Positions 27,029 through 36,861 of a DNA stretch of 64,000 nt are shown in pieces. Source of the DNA: Candidatus Woesearchaeota archaeon (GTDB taxonomy: Archaea > Nanobdellota > Nanobdellia > Woesearchaeales > JABGXB01); NCBI GenBank assembly GCA_018675975.1, contig JABGXB010000002.1:124001-188000 (forward strand). Reading direction: 5' to 3'. Made by a program: the position numbers and the translations under genes. Below the pieces are notes generated by a model. It was not told the origin of the DNA and ran no database searches. It saw only the letters and a list, made by a program, of their open reading frames with translations. Every line of letters begins with the position of its first letter. The stretch's first letter is position 1.

Positions 27029-29179
27029 ATGAAAAAAATAGAATTAAAAATAGAAGGGATGCACTGTAGTAGCTGTGTAAATATCATTGAAAGAGCTTTA
27101 AACAAAAATGACGGTATTATTAAAGCAACAGTTAATTTTGCAACTGAAAAAGCAATGTGTGAATTTGATGAAAAACAACTTAATGTTAAAAAAATAATAA
27201 AATTAATTAAATCAAAAGGATATTCAGCAAAAATAGCTGGTGATAAGATAAATGATAAAAAAGAAATCAATAGATTAAAATTTTTATTAATAATTAGTAG
27301 TATTTTTGCAATTCCAGCATTTTTAATTGCAATGGTTTTACCATGGCTTGGAATAAAAGTAATGTATGAACATATTTTCGTATGGATTTTGGCCACCCCA
27401 GTACAATTTTTTGTAGGTGCAACATTTTACAAAGGTAGTTGGCAAGCATTAAAAAATAAAAGTGCAAATATGGATACATTAATTGCACTCGGTACTTCAG
27501 CTGCATATTTTTATAGTGTTTATTTAGTATTATTTACTAATTCCAATCAACAATATTTTGAAACATCAGCAGTTTTAATTACATTTATTGTATTAGGTAA
27601 ATTTTTAGAAGCAATTGCAAAAGGAAAAACTAGTGAAGCAATAAAAAAACTAATGGAATTTGGTGCAAAAACAGCAACAGTAATTAGAAATAAAAAAGAA
27701 ATTAAAATACCTGTTGACCAAGTTGTAATTGGGGACATAATAATTGTAAAACCAGGTGAGAAAATTCCAGTTGATGGTAAAATAATTTCAGGTTATTCAA
27801 CTATTGATGAAAGTATGATTACTGGTGAGAGTATTCCAGTTGAAAAAAAATTAAATGATAAAGTAATTGGTTCAACTATTAATAAAACAGGTTCCTTTAA
27901 ATTTAAAGCAGAACACGTTGGAAGTGAAACAACACTTTCTCAAATTATTAAATTAATTGAAAATGCCCAAACACAAAAAGCTCCAATTCAAAGATTTGCA
28001 GATATCGTATCTGCCTATTTTGTTCCAATAGTAATATTAATTTCAATAATTACATTTTTAATCTGGTATTTTATTATTAATTCCGGGTTAACTGTTGCAT
28101 TAATTTCGAGTGTTGCAGTTTTAGTTATTGCATGTCCTTGTGCCTTAGGTTTAGCAACACCAACAGCAATTATGGTTGGTACTGGTATTGGTGCAAGAAA
28201 AGGAATTTTAATTAAAGGTGCAGAATCATTAGAACAAGCAGAAAAAATAAAATATGTAGTTTTTGATAAAACTGGAACTATAACACAAGGTAAACCTAAA
28301 CTTACAGACATCGTTTCATATGATAAAAGAAATCAAAAAACTTTATTAGAAATTGCAGCTAGTATAGAAAATTTATCTGAACATCCTTTAGCCGAAGCTA
28401 TTGTTAATGAATCTAAAAATAAAAAAATCAAATTAAAAAAAGTCTCTAATTTTAAAGCAATTCCTGGTTATGGAATTGCCGCTTCAATTGGAAAAAATAA
28501 ATACTATTTTGGTAATGATAAATTAATGGAAAAAAATAAAATAAAAATTAACAAAATAAAAACAGACTTAAATAAATTAGAAGATGAAGGTAAAACTGCA
28601 ATGATTTTATCTGATAATAAAAAAGTAATTGGTATTATTGCAGTTGCTGATGTAATTAAAGAAACAAGTAAAAAGGCAGTTAATAAATTACAAAAAATGG
28701 GTTTGAAAGTATATATGATTACAGGAGACAATCAAAGAACAGCAAATGCAATTGGAAAAGTTGCAGGCATTAATAATATATTTTCTCAAGTCTTACCAGA
28801 ACAAAAAGCAAATCATATTAAAAATTTACAAAAGAAAGGAAAAGTTGCTATGGTTGGTGACGGTATAAATGATGCACCAGCATTAGCACAATCAGATATT
28901 GGCATAGTTATGAGTAGTGGAACTGATGTTGCAATGGAGAGTGGAAATATAGTTTTAATGAAAAATGATTTAATGGATGTAGTTAAGTCAATTAAATTAA
29001 GTAGAATTACTATGGTTAAAATAAGACAAAATATGTTTTGGGCACTATTTTATAATTGTGTAGGAATTCCAGTGGCAGCTATGGGATTATTAAATCCTAT
29101 GATCGCTGGAGCAGCAATGGCATTTAGTTCAGTTTCTGTATTGACTAATAGTTTATTATTAAAAATGAAAAAATTATAG
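27029..29179 (+). CDS. copA: Cu(+)-exporting P1B-type ATPase CopA
   Basis: Complete P1B-1 ATPase of 716 residues: N-terminal HMA domain (GMHCSSCVN), the TGES actuator motif near 264, CPC ([13 protein letters not shown]) near 368, phosphorylation motif DKTGT near 412, SEHPLAEA near 449, [10 protein letters not shown] near 609, and the last-helix [12 protein letters not shown]. All copper-site residues of CopA (CPC, the NY-like region, M-x2-SS) look present. A GGGGTAAATA site precedes the ATG. It is the third gene of the copper operon. Confidence 0.95.
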   Translation: MKKIELKIEGMHCSSCVNIIERALNKNDGIIKATVNFATEKAMCEFDEKQLNVKKIIKLIKSKGYSAKIAGDKINDKKEINRLKFLLIISSIFAIPAFLIAMVLPWLGIKVMYEHIFVWILATPVQFFVGATFYKGSWQALKNKSANMDTLIALGTSAAYFYSVYLVLFTNSNQQYFETSAVLITFIVLGKFLEAIAKGKTSEAIKKLMEFGAKTATVIRNKKEIKIPVDQVVIGDIIIVKPGEKIPVDGKIISGYSTIDESMITGESIPVEKKLNDKVIGSTINKTGSFKFKAEHVGSETTLSQIIKLIENAQTQKAPIQRFADIVSAYFVPIVILISIITFLIWYFIINSGLTVALISSVAVLVIACPCALGLATPTAIMVGTGIGARKGILIKGAESLEQAEKIKYVVFDKTGTITQGKPKLTDIVSYDKRNQKTLLEIAASIENLSEHPLAEAIVNESKNKKIKLKKVSNFKAIPGYGIAASIGKNKYYFGNDKLMEKNKIKINKIKTDLNKLEDEGKTAMILSDNKKVIGIIAVADVIKETSKKAVNKLQKMGLKVYMITGDNQRTANAIGKVAGINNIFSQVLPEQKANHIKNLQKKGKVAMVGDGINDAPALAQSDIGIVMSSGTDVAMESGNIVLMKNDLMDVVKSIKLSRITMVKIRQNMFWALFYNCVGIPVAAMGLLNPMIAGAAMAFSSVSVLTNSLLLKMKKL

Positions 29180-29187
29180 GTGAAAAA

Positions 29188-29583
29188 ATGAAAAAATTAA
29201 TTATTCCGTTTTTAGTTATTTTATTTGCATTTAGTGTGATTGGTTTTAATTATAATTTATTTGAATCAAGCCCTTCAATTAAAAATGAAAATAAATTTGA
29301 TTTAAACAATAATATTCAAAATGAAAATGAACAAGTAGTTATCATGAAGATGGTTAGAGGTAAATATTATTTTAAACCAGATACTATTAAAGCTAATATT
29401 CCAGTTGTAATAAAAAATGATGGCTCACTTCGAGGTTGTGGTGTCTTTGTAAAACAACCACAATTAGGATTAGATATGAATTTTGGAATGAAAAATGAAT
29501 ATCGATTTACTCCAAAAAAGAAAGGTACATTTAAATTTAGTTGTAGTATGGCAATGTTTGACGGAGAATTAAAAATAATTTAA
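29188..29583 (+). CDS. Exported cupredoxin-like protein
   Basis: A 131-residue protein with an N-terminal membrane/signal segment (about 4-22), an Asn-rich linker and a cupredoxin domain (VVIMKMVRGKYYFKPDTIKA to the end). RGCGVFVKQP and FKFSCSMAMFDGEL correspond to the metal-binding loops of the EfeO-like/Cupredoxin_1 group, with Cys and Met ligands. It ends the copper operon and probably receives copper outside the membrane. GGTGA precedes the ATG. Confidence 0.78.
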   Translation: MKKLIIPFLVILFAFSVIGFNYNLFESSPSIKNENKFDLNNNIQNENEQVVIMKMVRGKYYFKPDTIKANIPVVIKNDGSLRGCGVFVKQPQLGLDMNFGMKNEYRFTPKKKGTFKFSCSMAMFDGELKII

Positions 29584-29610
29584 TCAAGATAAGATTTATT
29601 TTATATAGAA

Positions 29611-30342
29611 TTACTTGCTTAAATACATTTTAAAAAAATCTTTAATTGAAGATTCTCCAACAATTTCTTTTAAAGGAAATTTCCAATTTTTTCTAAATTG
29701 TTTAACTCTTTTTTCATTCAAACCACCATCATAAGTATAAAACTGTCCATAACAACCCATACTATAAATAATTTGTTTTTTATATTCAGAGTATTTAGTT
29801 TCTTTTGGAAGTAATTTTCTATACATCTCTAAATTTCTAATCCAACTCACTCCAGCAATTTCAATAATTTGAGGATAATTTTTTTTAATATCTTTAGCAA
29901 TTTCTTTTAATTCTTTTTTTCTTTTAAGTAATTCATCCCCTTTCAAAGGATTTTTAGGAATAATATTATTTGCAAAATGTAATATAGCAATATTGCCATT
30001 ATATATAGTAAACCAAAAACATTTTTTAGATTTATTTTTTTTAAAAATGTCTTTAACTGTTTTTGAATTTAAAATTAATAATTCAAATATTGAATCTTTA
30101 TTTCTTAATCGCCTTAATTTTGACATCAAATTATTTCTATTTAATTTTGTCAAATATTTAAATAATCTATCAGCCCCAGTATATTTAACTAAAGAATCAG
30201 ATAATTTCAAATTATTTTTTTTAGCCATATAAAAAGAAAAATCAATTCTTAACTTTATTACTTCAAATTCGGTTTTGAGTCTTTTAATTTGCAAAGAATT
30301 AGCTTTATATTTTTTTACTAATTTATTAAAAATCATTTCCAT
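29611..30342 (-). CDS. Protein of unknown function
   Basis: A 243-residue, strongly basic, soluble protein. The first 115 residues are Lys-rich helices; the second half is mixed and more conserved in style (FWFTIYNGNIAILHFANNIIP, EIAGVSWIRNLEMYRKLLP, YSMGCYGQFYTYDGGLN). The AGVSWIRN and SMGCYGQF stretches could be an active-site or ligand region; a GNAT-like fold was considered but is not supported. It is transcribed with the downstream-facing glycosylase strand but separated by 31 bases. Confidence 0.6.
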   Translation of the reverse strand: MEMIFNKLVKKYKANSLQIKRLKTEFEVIKLRIDFSFYMAKKNNLKLSDSLVKYTGADRLFKYLTKLNRNNLMSKLRRLRNKDSIFELLILNSKTVKDIFKKNKSKKCFWFTIYNGNIAILHFANNIIPKNPLKGDELLKRKKELKEIAKDIKKNYPQIIEIAGVSWIRNLEMYRKLLPKETKYSEYKKQIIYSMGCYGQFYTYDGGLNEKRVKQFRKNWKFPLKEIVGESSIKDFFKMYLSK

Positions 30343-30373
30343 GATTATTTTTTAGTTTAATCAATTATAAAAT

Positions 30374-31042
30374 TTATTTAATTCTTTTATTATATTCAAC
30401 AATTAAGGCATGAAACTCTTGATAAATAATAACTTTTTGATCATCTTTTATATTTTTACCTAAATCATTTTCAATTAATTCTTGAATTTTATTATAGTCC
30501 CAATCTTTTTGAATTAAATCTAATGAAATTAAAAATCTTTTAGTATATGTATCAACAATAAATACTGGAATTCGATAAGCATATAATAAAATTGAATCAG
30601 CTGTTTCAAAGCCAATACCCCATAATTCTAATAATTCTTCTCTGGTTGGAATTTGATTTTCTTTTAATTTAATAAAAAATTTACAAAATTCAATTATTTT
30701 TTTATATTTTTGATTAAAATATCCACTTGGTTTGATTGCCAATTTAATTTTATCTTCCGATTCATCAATTATTTTATACGGGTCAATTACATTTAAGTCA
30801 TTTAGATTCATAACTGCCTTTTCAACATTTGTCCAAGAAGTATTTTGAGTTAAAATTGCACCTAAACAAATCTCAAAAATTTGTTTATTATTTTTCGGAT
30901 AAGAATGATCATTAGGATGATATCCATTCATAGAACCAGTTTTAGTTGGATTAATATTATTTTTATGTAATTCAATAAGAGGCCACCAACCTTGAGCCCC
31001 ATATTTAGATAATAATTTTTTATAATGCTCAAATAAATTCAT
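30374..31042 (-). CDS. Endonuclease III-family DNA glycosylase, MagIII-like
   Basis: An HhH-GPD base-excision glycosylase of 222 residues. The helix-hairpin-helix is LLELWGIGFETADSILLYA and the catalytic Asp follows in VFIVDTYTKRFL. AILTQNTSWTNVEKA is the typical N-terminal helix. The four-Cys Fe-S cluster of endonuclease III is absent, which points to the 3-methyladenine glycosylase III subgroup. It removes alkylated bases from DNA. Confidence 0.85.
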   Translation of the reverse strand: MNLFEHYKKLLSKYGAQGWWPLIELHKNNINPTKTGSMNGYHPNDHSYPKNNKQIFEICLGAILTQNTSWTNVEKAVMNLNDLNVIDPYKIIDESEDKIKLAIKPSGYFNQKYKKIIEFCKFFIKLKENQIPTREELLELWGIGFETADSILLYAYRIPVFIVDTYTKRFLISLDLIQKDWDYNKIQELIENDLGKNIKDDQKVIIYQEFHALIVEYNKRIK

Positions 31043-31099
31043 AATTAATTCATAAATAAATCATATATAAAATTTTATACTGTTATAAAAAATAAAAAA

Positions 31100-31172
31100 C
31101 GCCCTGGCCGGGATTTGAACCCGGGTCGAAGCCTCGACAGGGCTTCATGATAGGCCACTACACCACCAAGGC
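31100..31172 (-). tRNA. tRNA-Asp(GTC)
   Basis: The minus strand reads GCCTTGG for the 5' acceptor side and CCAGGGC for the 3' side (7 bp, one G-T pair). The anticodon stem AAGCC/GGCTT encloses the loop CTGTCGA, giving anticodon GTC. The T loop TTCAAAT and the discriminator G73 are normal for Asp. The CCA end is not encoded and there is no intron. Confidence 0.95.
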
Positions 31173-31258
31173 ATAAGACGTTAATGTTGAATTTTTTATT
31201 TTGTTTATAAATTTATCTCAATAAATTAATTTATAAACAAAATTAATTAAAATAATTT

Positions 31259-31750
31259 ATGTATAAATGGACATATTTACCAGAATTTGTTTATGGTTCA
31301 ATTGATGGGATTATTACCACATTTGCTATAATTTCAGGTAGTTTAGGTGCAAATTTTTCAGTTTCAGTTATATTAATTTTAGGATTTGCTAATTTATTTG
31401 CAGATGGATTTTCTATGGGTATAAGTAATTATTTATCAGAAAAATCTAAAATTAAAAAATTAAAAAAAAATCCTTTTAAAACTGCATTAGCTACATTTTT
31501 ATCATTTGTAATTATTGGCTTTATTCCACTATCTGCATTTCTATTATCTAAATTTTCAGGCTTTTTCTATTTAAATCAAATAATATTATCAATAGTTTTT
31601 ACTGCAGCAGCATTAATTTTAGTTGGATATATTAAAGGAATATTATTAAATAAAAATAAATTTTATTCAATAATGCAAATATTATTATTAGGAATTGGTG
31701 CAAGTTTAATTGCATATGGAATTGGCTATATTGCTAAATTATACATATAA
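31259..31750 (+). CDS. VIT1/CCC1-family metal transporter
   Basis: A 163-residue membrane protein. VYGSIDGIITTFAIISGSLGA and FADGFSMGISNYLSEKS are the first-helix and second-helix signatures of the vacuolar iron transporter (CCC1) family, which moves Fe2+ or Mn2+ out of the cytosol. Five helices are visible. The cytosolic metal-binding domain between helices 2 and 3 of eukaryotic VIT1 is reduced to a short basic loop. It starts a run of three same-strand genes. Confidence 0.85.
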   Translation: MYKWTYLPEFVYGSIDGIITTFAIISGSLGANFSVSVILILGFANLFADGFSMGISNYLSEKSKIKKLKKNPFKTALATFLSFVIIGFIPLSAFLLSKFSGFFYLNQIILSIVFTAAALILVGYIKGILLNKNKFYSIMQILLLGIGASLIAYGIGYIAKLYI

Positions 31751-31780
31751 TTTATTAATTTGAATTTTTATTAAAATAAT

Positions 31781-32419
31781 ATGACAATATTAATATTTGC
31801 AGCACATCCAGATGATGAAGTATTAGGGGTAGGGGGTACTATTTTAAAATTTAAAAATAATGGTGAAAAAGTCATTAGTATAATTACATCATATGGTGAA
31901 TTTAGTCATCCATGGATGAAAGAAAAATATACTAAAGATTTAAGAAGAAAAGAATGCCTAAATGTAAAAAAATTTTTAGGAGTAGACGAAACTATTTTTT
32001 TAGGTATACTTGAAGGGAAATTTAATAGTGAACTTAAAAAAAAAGAACAAAAATTGTTAAATATAATAAAAAAAGAAAAAATAAAAAAAATATTTTCACA
32101 TTCACCTTCAGACCCACACCCAGATCATAATGCTTGTTATAATTTTATACACAATGTAATTAAAAAAAATGACTTAGATGTAGAATTTTTATGTTTTGAC
32201 ATATGGAATCCATTAATAATTAAAAAAAGACACATGCCAAAAGTATATTATGACATTAGCAAATATATGCATAAAAAAAATGAAGCTGTAAATATGTATG
32301 AATCACAAAAACATGCAATGATTCTAATGGGGTTAAAACCATTAATGTGGATAAAAGCGTTTTTGAATGGACTTAAAATTAATAAAAGATTTGCAGAAGG
32401 ATTCTTAAAAATAAAATGA
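31781..32419 (+). CDS. PIG-L/LmbE-family deacetylase
   Basis: A zinc-dependent N-acetyl sugar deacetylase family member. The zinc-binding motif AAHPDDEVLG is at residues 7-16 and the second His motif is PHPDHN near 115. The family deacetylates GlcNAc linked to lipids, inositol or malate. It overlaps the next gene, a GT4 glycosyltransferase, by four bases; that pairing occurs in BshA/BshB and MshA/MshB thiol pathways and in glycolipid assembly. Confidence 0.85.
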   Translation: MTILIFAAHPDDEVLGVGGTILKFKNNGEKVISIITSYGEFSHPWMKEKYTKDLRRKECLNVKKFLGVDETIFLGILEGKFNSELKKKEQKLLNIIKKEKIKKIFSHSPSDPHPDHNACYNFIHNVIKKNDLDVEFLCFDIWNPLIIKKRHMPKVYYDISKYMHKKNEAVNMYESQKHAMILMGLKPLMWIKAFLNGLKINKRFAEGFLKIK

Positions 32420-33570
32420 AAAAATTATTAATTATTACAGATACATATTTACCAAGGTATGATGGAGTTGGAAGATTCTTATCTGAAACATTAAAAAAAA
32501 TACATAATTTTGATATTGAAATAATTGCACCAGATTATAGATTTGGAACGAATTTTAAATATGAACAAAAAGTTACATTGTTTAAGCCAATGAATCTCTC
32601 AATTTCTGATTATCATCCAGTAATTCCAAATTTAAAAATATTAAAAAAAAAAATAAAAGAAGCTGATTTAGTATTCTCACATACATTAGGATTAATTGGA
32701 ATATTTGGCTCATATTATGCAAAAAAACATAATAAAGTTTTAATTAGTTTTGTGCATTCAGTAGACTGGGAATTAATTTCAAAGGCATTAAATACAAATA
32801 ACTTTATTCAAAAAATAGTATTAAAAATAATTATTTTTATTGCAAAATGGATATATAATAAATGTAATTTAATTTTGGTACCATCAAAAGAAACAGAAAA
32901 TATTTTAGTTAAACAAAATATTAATACACCAAAAAGAATATTACACCTTGGAACAAATACAAATGAGTTTATTCCAAATAAAAATATTAAAAAACAAAAA
33001 ATAAAAATGAAATATGATAAAAATGATTTTATCATAGGTTATTGTGGTAGAATTAGTTATGAAAAAGATTTACTAACATTATTTGAAGCATATAAAGACA
33101 TAAAAGATAGTTATCCAGATCACTCAATTAAATTATTAATTGTAGGCGGTGGAGACAAACAATTAATAGAAAAAATTAAACAAAAAGATATTTTTATTAC
33201 TGGTTTTGTAAATAATGTAATTGATTATTATCAAATAATGGACATATTTGTTTTACCTTCACTAACCGAAACATCTTCAATTTCAACAATGGAAGCTATG
33301 AGTTGTGAAATACCAGTAATAACTACAAGAGTTGGTTTTTTAAATACATATATTAAAGACGGTGAAAATGGATTACATTTTAAAACAAAAGATAAATTTG
33401 AATTAATTGAAAAATTAAGATTATTAATTGAAGATGAAAAATATAGAAAAAAATTATCTAAAAATGGAAGAAAAACAATAGTTGAATCTTATAGCTGGAA
33501 AGAAACCACCAGCAAATTAAATCGTATATTAAATACGATTATACAAAATATTCACGAAAAAGCTAAATAA
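32416..33570 (+). CDS. GT4-family glycosyltransferase
   Basis: A GT-B retaining glycosyltransferase of 384 residues: DGVGRFLSETLKK as the glycine-rich acceptor-side loop, the C-terminal domain beginning IIGYCGRISYEKDL, and the E-x7-E nucleotide-sugar motif in LTETSSISTMEAMSCEIPVI. Such enzymes transfer GlcNAc, mannose or glucose to lipids or small acceptors. It is coupled to the deacetylase and ends eight bases inside the convergent PSD-like gene. Confidence 0.85.
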   Translation: MKKLLIITDTYLPRYDGVGRFLSETLKKIHNFDIEIIAPDYRFGTNFKYEQKVTLFKPMNLSISDYHPVIPNLKILKKKIKEADLVFSHTLGLIGIFGSYYAKKHNKVLISFVHSVDWELISKALNTNNFIQKIVLKIIIFIAKWIYNKCNLILVPSKETENILVKQNINTPKRILHLGTNTNEFIPNKNIKKQKIKMKYDKNDFIIGYCGRISYEKDLLTLFEAYKDIKDSYPDHSIKLLIVGGGDKQLIEKIKQKDIFITGFVNNVIDYYQIMDIFVLPSLTETSSISTMEAMSCEIPVITTRVGFLNTYIKDGENGLHFKTKDKFELIEKLRLLIEDEKYRKKLSKNGRKTIVESYSWKETTSKLNRILNTIIQNIHEKAK

Positions 33571-34396
33571 GTTTTTGACCTAAATTAACTTTTTTTCCAA
33601 TTAATTGTTTATTAAATTTGATTGTATTTTTTTGAGTTAAAATAATTATTGTTGAGCCAAATAAAAACAGTCCTAATTTTTCAAAAACATTATATTTAAT
33701 TTTTATAACTTTAGAACCAAACATATCAATTACTTTTTTACTAATAAAATTTTGTTTCAATTTTTTAAACAAAATTGTTCGTTTGACTATATTATTAATA
33801 GAATCTTTAAAACATTTTAAATAAATAGCACTAACACCAATTGCACCAATAGGAATTAAAATAAATTCAAAATTTTTAGATTTACATTTAACTATATATC
33901 TCTCATTTTTAATAAAAAGTGATTTATCTTTATTCTGTTTAAGTTCGCTTACTGTTTTTATATCACCAGAAATATATTTAATGTTTTTAACTTCCATTTC
34001 CATTGGACTAATAAAATAATGATAATTTAATGGACTTAAATAAATATTACAAAATTCTCCATCAATATATTTACTATAATCATTAGAATTTAATAATTGA
34101 TTAATGGAACAATTAATTTTTTTATTTGAAGAATAAAAAATTAAATTTTTTCTAATACTACCACAATTTATGATTTTTCCATTGGCAGGAGAATAAAAGC
34201 CAGATTTATTACTTTGATTTAATTTAGTATCAATCCTTAAAAACCAATCCATTAATGTCATATATTTTTTCAAATTAACTTTATTTAAATTAGAATTAAA
34301 TAATTTAATAAAAGAAAATAATATTTTAAAAATTAAATTGTTTTTATGTTTAATTGAAAAATAAAAAACTAAATCAGAATATAATTGTCTTAACAT
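33563..34396 (-). CDS. Phosphatidylserine-decarboxylase-like protein, atypical active site
   Basis: The family layout is clear: FYSPANGKI near 67-75, IYLSPLNYHYFISP near 118-131, and the pyruvoyl cleavage region LFLFGSTIII near 243-252. Family enzymes self-cleave at G-S to form pyruvoyl and decarboxylate phosphatidylserine (or archaetidylserine). Here the Asp of the PADG motif is Asn (72), and the second His of the HRxH motif is Ile (129); both belong to the Asp-His-Ser triad described for PSD self-cleavage. G247-S248 is kept. It may be divergent or inactive. Confidence 0.75.
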   Translation of the reverse strand: MLRQLYSDLVFYFSIKHKNNLIFKILFSFIKLFNSNLNKVNLKKYMTLMDWFLRIDTKLNQSNKSGFYSPANGKIINCGSIRKNLIFYSSNKKINCSINQLLNSNDYSKYIDGEFCNIYLSPLNYHYFISPMEMEVKNIKYISGDIKTVSELKQNKDKSLFIKNERYIVKCKSKNFEFILIPIGAIGVSAIYLKCFKDSINNIVKRTILFKKLKQNFISKKVIDMFGSKVIKIKYNVFEKLGLFLFGSTIIILTQKNTIKFNKQLIGKKVNLGQKLI

Positions 34397-34439
34397 ATAA
34401 TTAAACTATAGGTTATATTTATTAAATTAATTACTAAAT

Positions 34440-34449
34440 TTTTATAAAT
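34440..34449 (+). promoter_or_regulatory. TATA box, leaderless start
   Basis: TTTTATAAAT lies 21-30 bases before the ATG at 34470, with no Shine-Dalgarno sequence, consistent with an archaeal leaderless transcript. Confidence 0.45.
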
Positions 34450-34469
34450 AAATTGATTAATTCTACAAT

Positions 34470-35009
34470 ATGGAAAAAAATAGATTAAACGATTATTTAA
34501 CAAATTACAAGAATCAACTAAAAAAAGGAATTGCTATTGTTGGAAGTACATTACTTTTATCATATACATTAAATTATTTTTTTAAAGATCATTTAGAAAT
34601 TCAAAATTCAGAATCACAAATCCAATTCTCAAATATAACCCATGATTGTAATATCTTGGCGTTTACTAAAGTTGAAGATGATCAATTAAAAGTTTTTTTT
34701 TATCACACTGATGAATTTAAATTCAATTCTCCATATGAACCTGGTAAATCAATTAATCAATTTAAAAGATTAGAAGAAGAAATCGATTTAAAAAACCAAG
34801 AATATAAATTTGGAATATTATTATATAATACGGAGAAGCATAGAGATTTATTAACTCTAAATTTAAACTTAAAAGGAATTCAAATGGTGTTCAACCCTAT
34901 TAAAGTTGGAATTCTTGGTGATGATTACAAAATTGTTATAGATTTAAAAGGTGTAACAAAAACTGAAGAAGAAACAAAAGGAGATTATTATAAAAATAAT
35001 TCAATTTAA
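34470..35009 (+). CDS. Membrane-anchored protein of unknown function
   Basis: A 179-residue protein with one membrane segment near the N terminus (about 18-38, GIAIVGSTLLLSYTLNYFF) and a mixed alpha/beta C-terminal domain probably outside the cell. No family was recognised. It has a TATA box at the leaderless distance, and it ends two bases before the end of the convergent GTPase gene. Confidence 0.6.
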   Translation: MEKNRLNDYLTNYKNQLKKGIAIVGSTLLLSYTLNYFFKDHLEIQNSESQIQFSNITHDCNILAFTKVEDDQLKVFFYHTDEFKFNSPYEPGKSINQFKRLEEEIDLKNQEYKFGILLYNTEKHRDLLTLNLNLKGIQMVFNPIKVGILGDDYKIVIDLKGVTKTEEETKGDYYKNNSI

Positions 35010-35011
35010 AA

Positions 35012-36202
35012 TTATTTTGCCATTATTTCAATAACATCAGAAAAATTAAGTTTATGATCTTTACCAATTGGTAAATTTTTTCTTACATCAATTGCTTTAA
35101 TAAAATTTTTACCAAAATCAGTATGTAATTTATATGCAAAATCCAATGCAGTACTATTTGGAGGCATTAAAAAACAATCAGGCATAACTCTACCTTGAGA
35201 ATCAGTTAAACCTTTTGAAGATCCAGGAAATATAGGAATCATTTTTAATAATTCAAATGTAGCTTTATTTAATACTTCTTGACAACCAGTTGAATTCCAT
35301 TTTGTAAATAAATTGTTTTTAATAAAATCTAAAATTTGTTTATCTTTATCTTCTAATTCACCAATAATTTCGAATTTATTTTCACCAGGAATATATTTTA
35401 TTTTTTCTTGTTCAGATAAATCCCTCAAAGCATTTTCAGCCATACTAGAACCTGCAACAAAAATATAATTAGAAAATTTGTCTTTTAATCTATTAAAATT
35501 ATTTTCTGAAGTATCAATATCAATTTTATTACAAAATATAATCATTGGTTTTGTTATATGCCTAAATTCAGTAGCCAATTTTTTTAATTGATCTTCATTC
35601 CAATCAACTGCATTAATATTATTTAAACTTAATTTTCGAATTGTATCTTCTGCAATATCTTCAGTTACTTTAAAAGCAGATAATTGTTTAGCTATAGCAA
35701 TATGAATTTGAGTTTTTGTTTGCATTGCTTGACGAGCAAATTTATCCCAACCCTTTTTTAAAACTTGATAATACCACATATCTAATTCATGCTCTAAAAA
35801 TAATATATCTTGTTCTGGATCATATTCACCAGTGTTTACACTTTCACCTTTTTCATTAACAGAACCAGAAATATCTATAACGTGAATTAAACAATCAGCC
35901 TGACGTAAATCCTCTAAAAATGCATTACCCATACCCTGCCCTTCATGAGCACCAGGCACAAGACCCGCAACATCTAATAATTCAATAGGAACAAATCTCC
36001 AATTATCAATAACATAACCTTCTCTAGGATTAGAAACTTTCCCAAAATCACCAGCAGCATCTTTTATTTTAACATAACCCATAGCATGATTAGGTTTTAT
36101 AGTAGTAAAAGGATAATTTGCAATTTCAATATTACTTCTAGTCAATGCCTTAAAAGTAGTAGATTTTCCAGTGCTTGGTTTTCCAACAATTCCAATTAAC
36201 AT
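35012..36202 (-). CDS. ychF: YchF/Obg-family GTPase-ATPase with TGS domain
   Basis: A TRAFAC P-loop NTPase of 396 residues: Walker A GKPSTGKST at 7-15, switch regions NYPFTTIKP and DVAGLVPGAHEGQGMGNAFL, NKID base-recognition element CNKIDID, and a C-terminal TGS domain (about 320-396). It is the archaeal Obg-related/YchF type associated with ribosomes. Single gene. Confidence 0.9.
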   Translation of the reverse strand: MLIGIVGKPSTGKSTTFKALTRSNIEIANYPFTTIKPNHAMGYVKIKDAAGDFGKVSNPREGYVIDNWRFVPIELLDVAGLVPGAHEGQGMGNAFLEDLRQADCLIHVIDISGSVNEKGESVNTGEYDPEQDILFLEHELDMWYYQVLKKGWDKFARQAMQTKTQIHIAIAKQLSAFKVTEDIAEDTIRKLSLNNINAVDWNEDQLKKLATEFRHITKPMIIFCNKIDIDTSENNFNRLKDKFSNYIFVAGSSMAENALRDLSEQEKIKYIPGENKFEIIGELEDKDKQILDFIKNNLFTKWNSTGCQEVLNKATFELLKMIPIFPGSSKGLTDSQGRVMPDCFLMPPNSTALDFAYKLHTDFGKNFIKAIDVRKNLPIGKDHKLNFSDVIEIMAK

Positions 36203-36249
36203 AAATTAAAGGAAATCTAACAATTTAAAAACATTTAGAAAAATATGAA

Positions 36250-36798
36250 TTAATTATCAAAATAAACCATACAATAATGAGATTCTGGTTTAAATTCACA
36301 AATAATAAAATCCGAGACATCTTTTTCCAATCCAAACAAAGAAAATTGATCCTTTGGAATAATTCCCTTATATATACTAACACCAGTTTTAGTTTTCATT
36401 AAATAAAAAGATGCAAAACATTTATTATTATTTTCAATTTTATCAACTGGTAAAATATCACAAGTTCTAGAAAAATGTAATCTGGTTGAAAAATAATTTA
36501 AATTTAAATCATTAGTATTCAACAACCTAATTATTTCTTTAAAATTACCATTTTCTAAATTATATTTTGAAAATGAAAAGTATGAATTTTTTTCACAATC
36601 CGATTCTAAACTAAGACCAATAAAAAAACTTTCTTGTTTTATACTTTTTAATAAATCTTCAATACATTGAAAACTAACAGGCTTTTGAATTTCATAAAAA
36701 GATACCCTATAATCTGAAAATTCATCCAAATAAACTTCACTAAGTACTGCCCCTGAACTAGTATTTCCTATATTTATTATATCTTCAAAAAGTTTCAT
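36250..36798 (-). CDS. Protein of unknown function next to SMC
   Basis: A 182-residue soluble protein from the ATG at 36798 (a longer start at 36816 is possible). It is mixed alpha/beta with several Cys and aromatic residues; no motif was recognised. It lies 63 bases downstream of SMC on the same strand, where ScpA often sits in other archaea, but it does not look like a kleisin. Confidence 0.55.
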   Translation of the reverse strand: MKLFEDIINIGNTSSGAVLSEVYLDEFSDYRVSFYEIQKPVSFQCIEDLLKSIKQESFFIGLSLESDCEKNSYFSFSKYNLENGNFKEIIRLLNTNDLNLNYFSTRLHFSRTCDILPVDKIENNNKCFASFYLMKTKTGVSIYKGIIPKDQFSLFGLEKDVSDFIICEFKPESHYCMVYFDN

Positions 36799-36861
36799 GT
36801 TTCCAAATATAAACAAAAAAAATTTATTTATAAAAATTTATTTATTGAAATATAGTCAATA

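Noticed and set aside
29611-30342. GNAT acetyltransferase or FemABX protein
   Set aside because: No acetyl-CoA binding loop (Q/RxxGxG/A) was found; left as unknown.
36250-36798. ScpA kleisin next to SMC
   Set aside because: The protein is mostly beta/mixed without the N- and C-terminal helical/winged-helix ends of kleisins.
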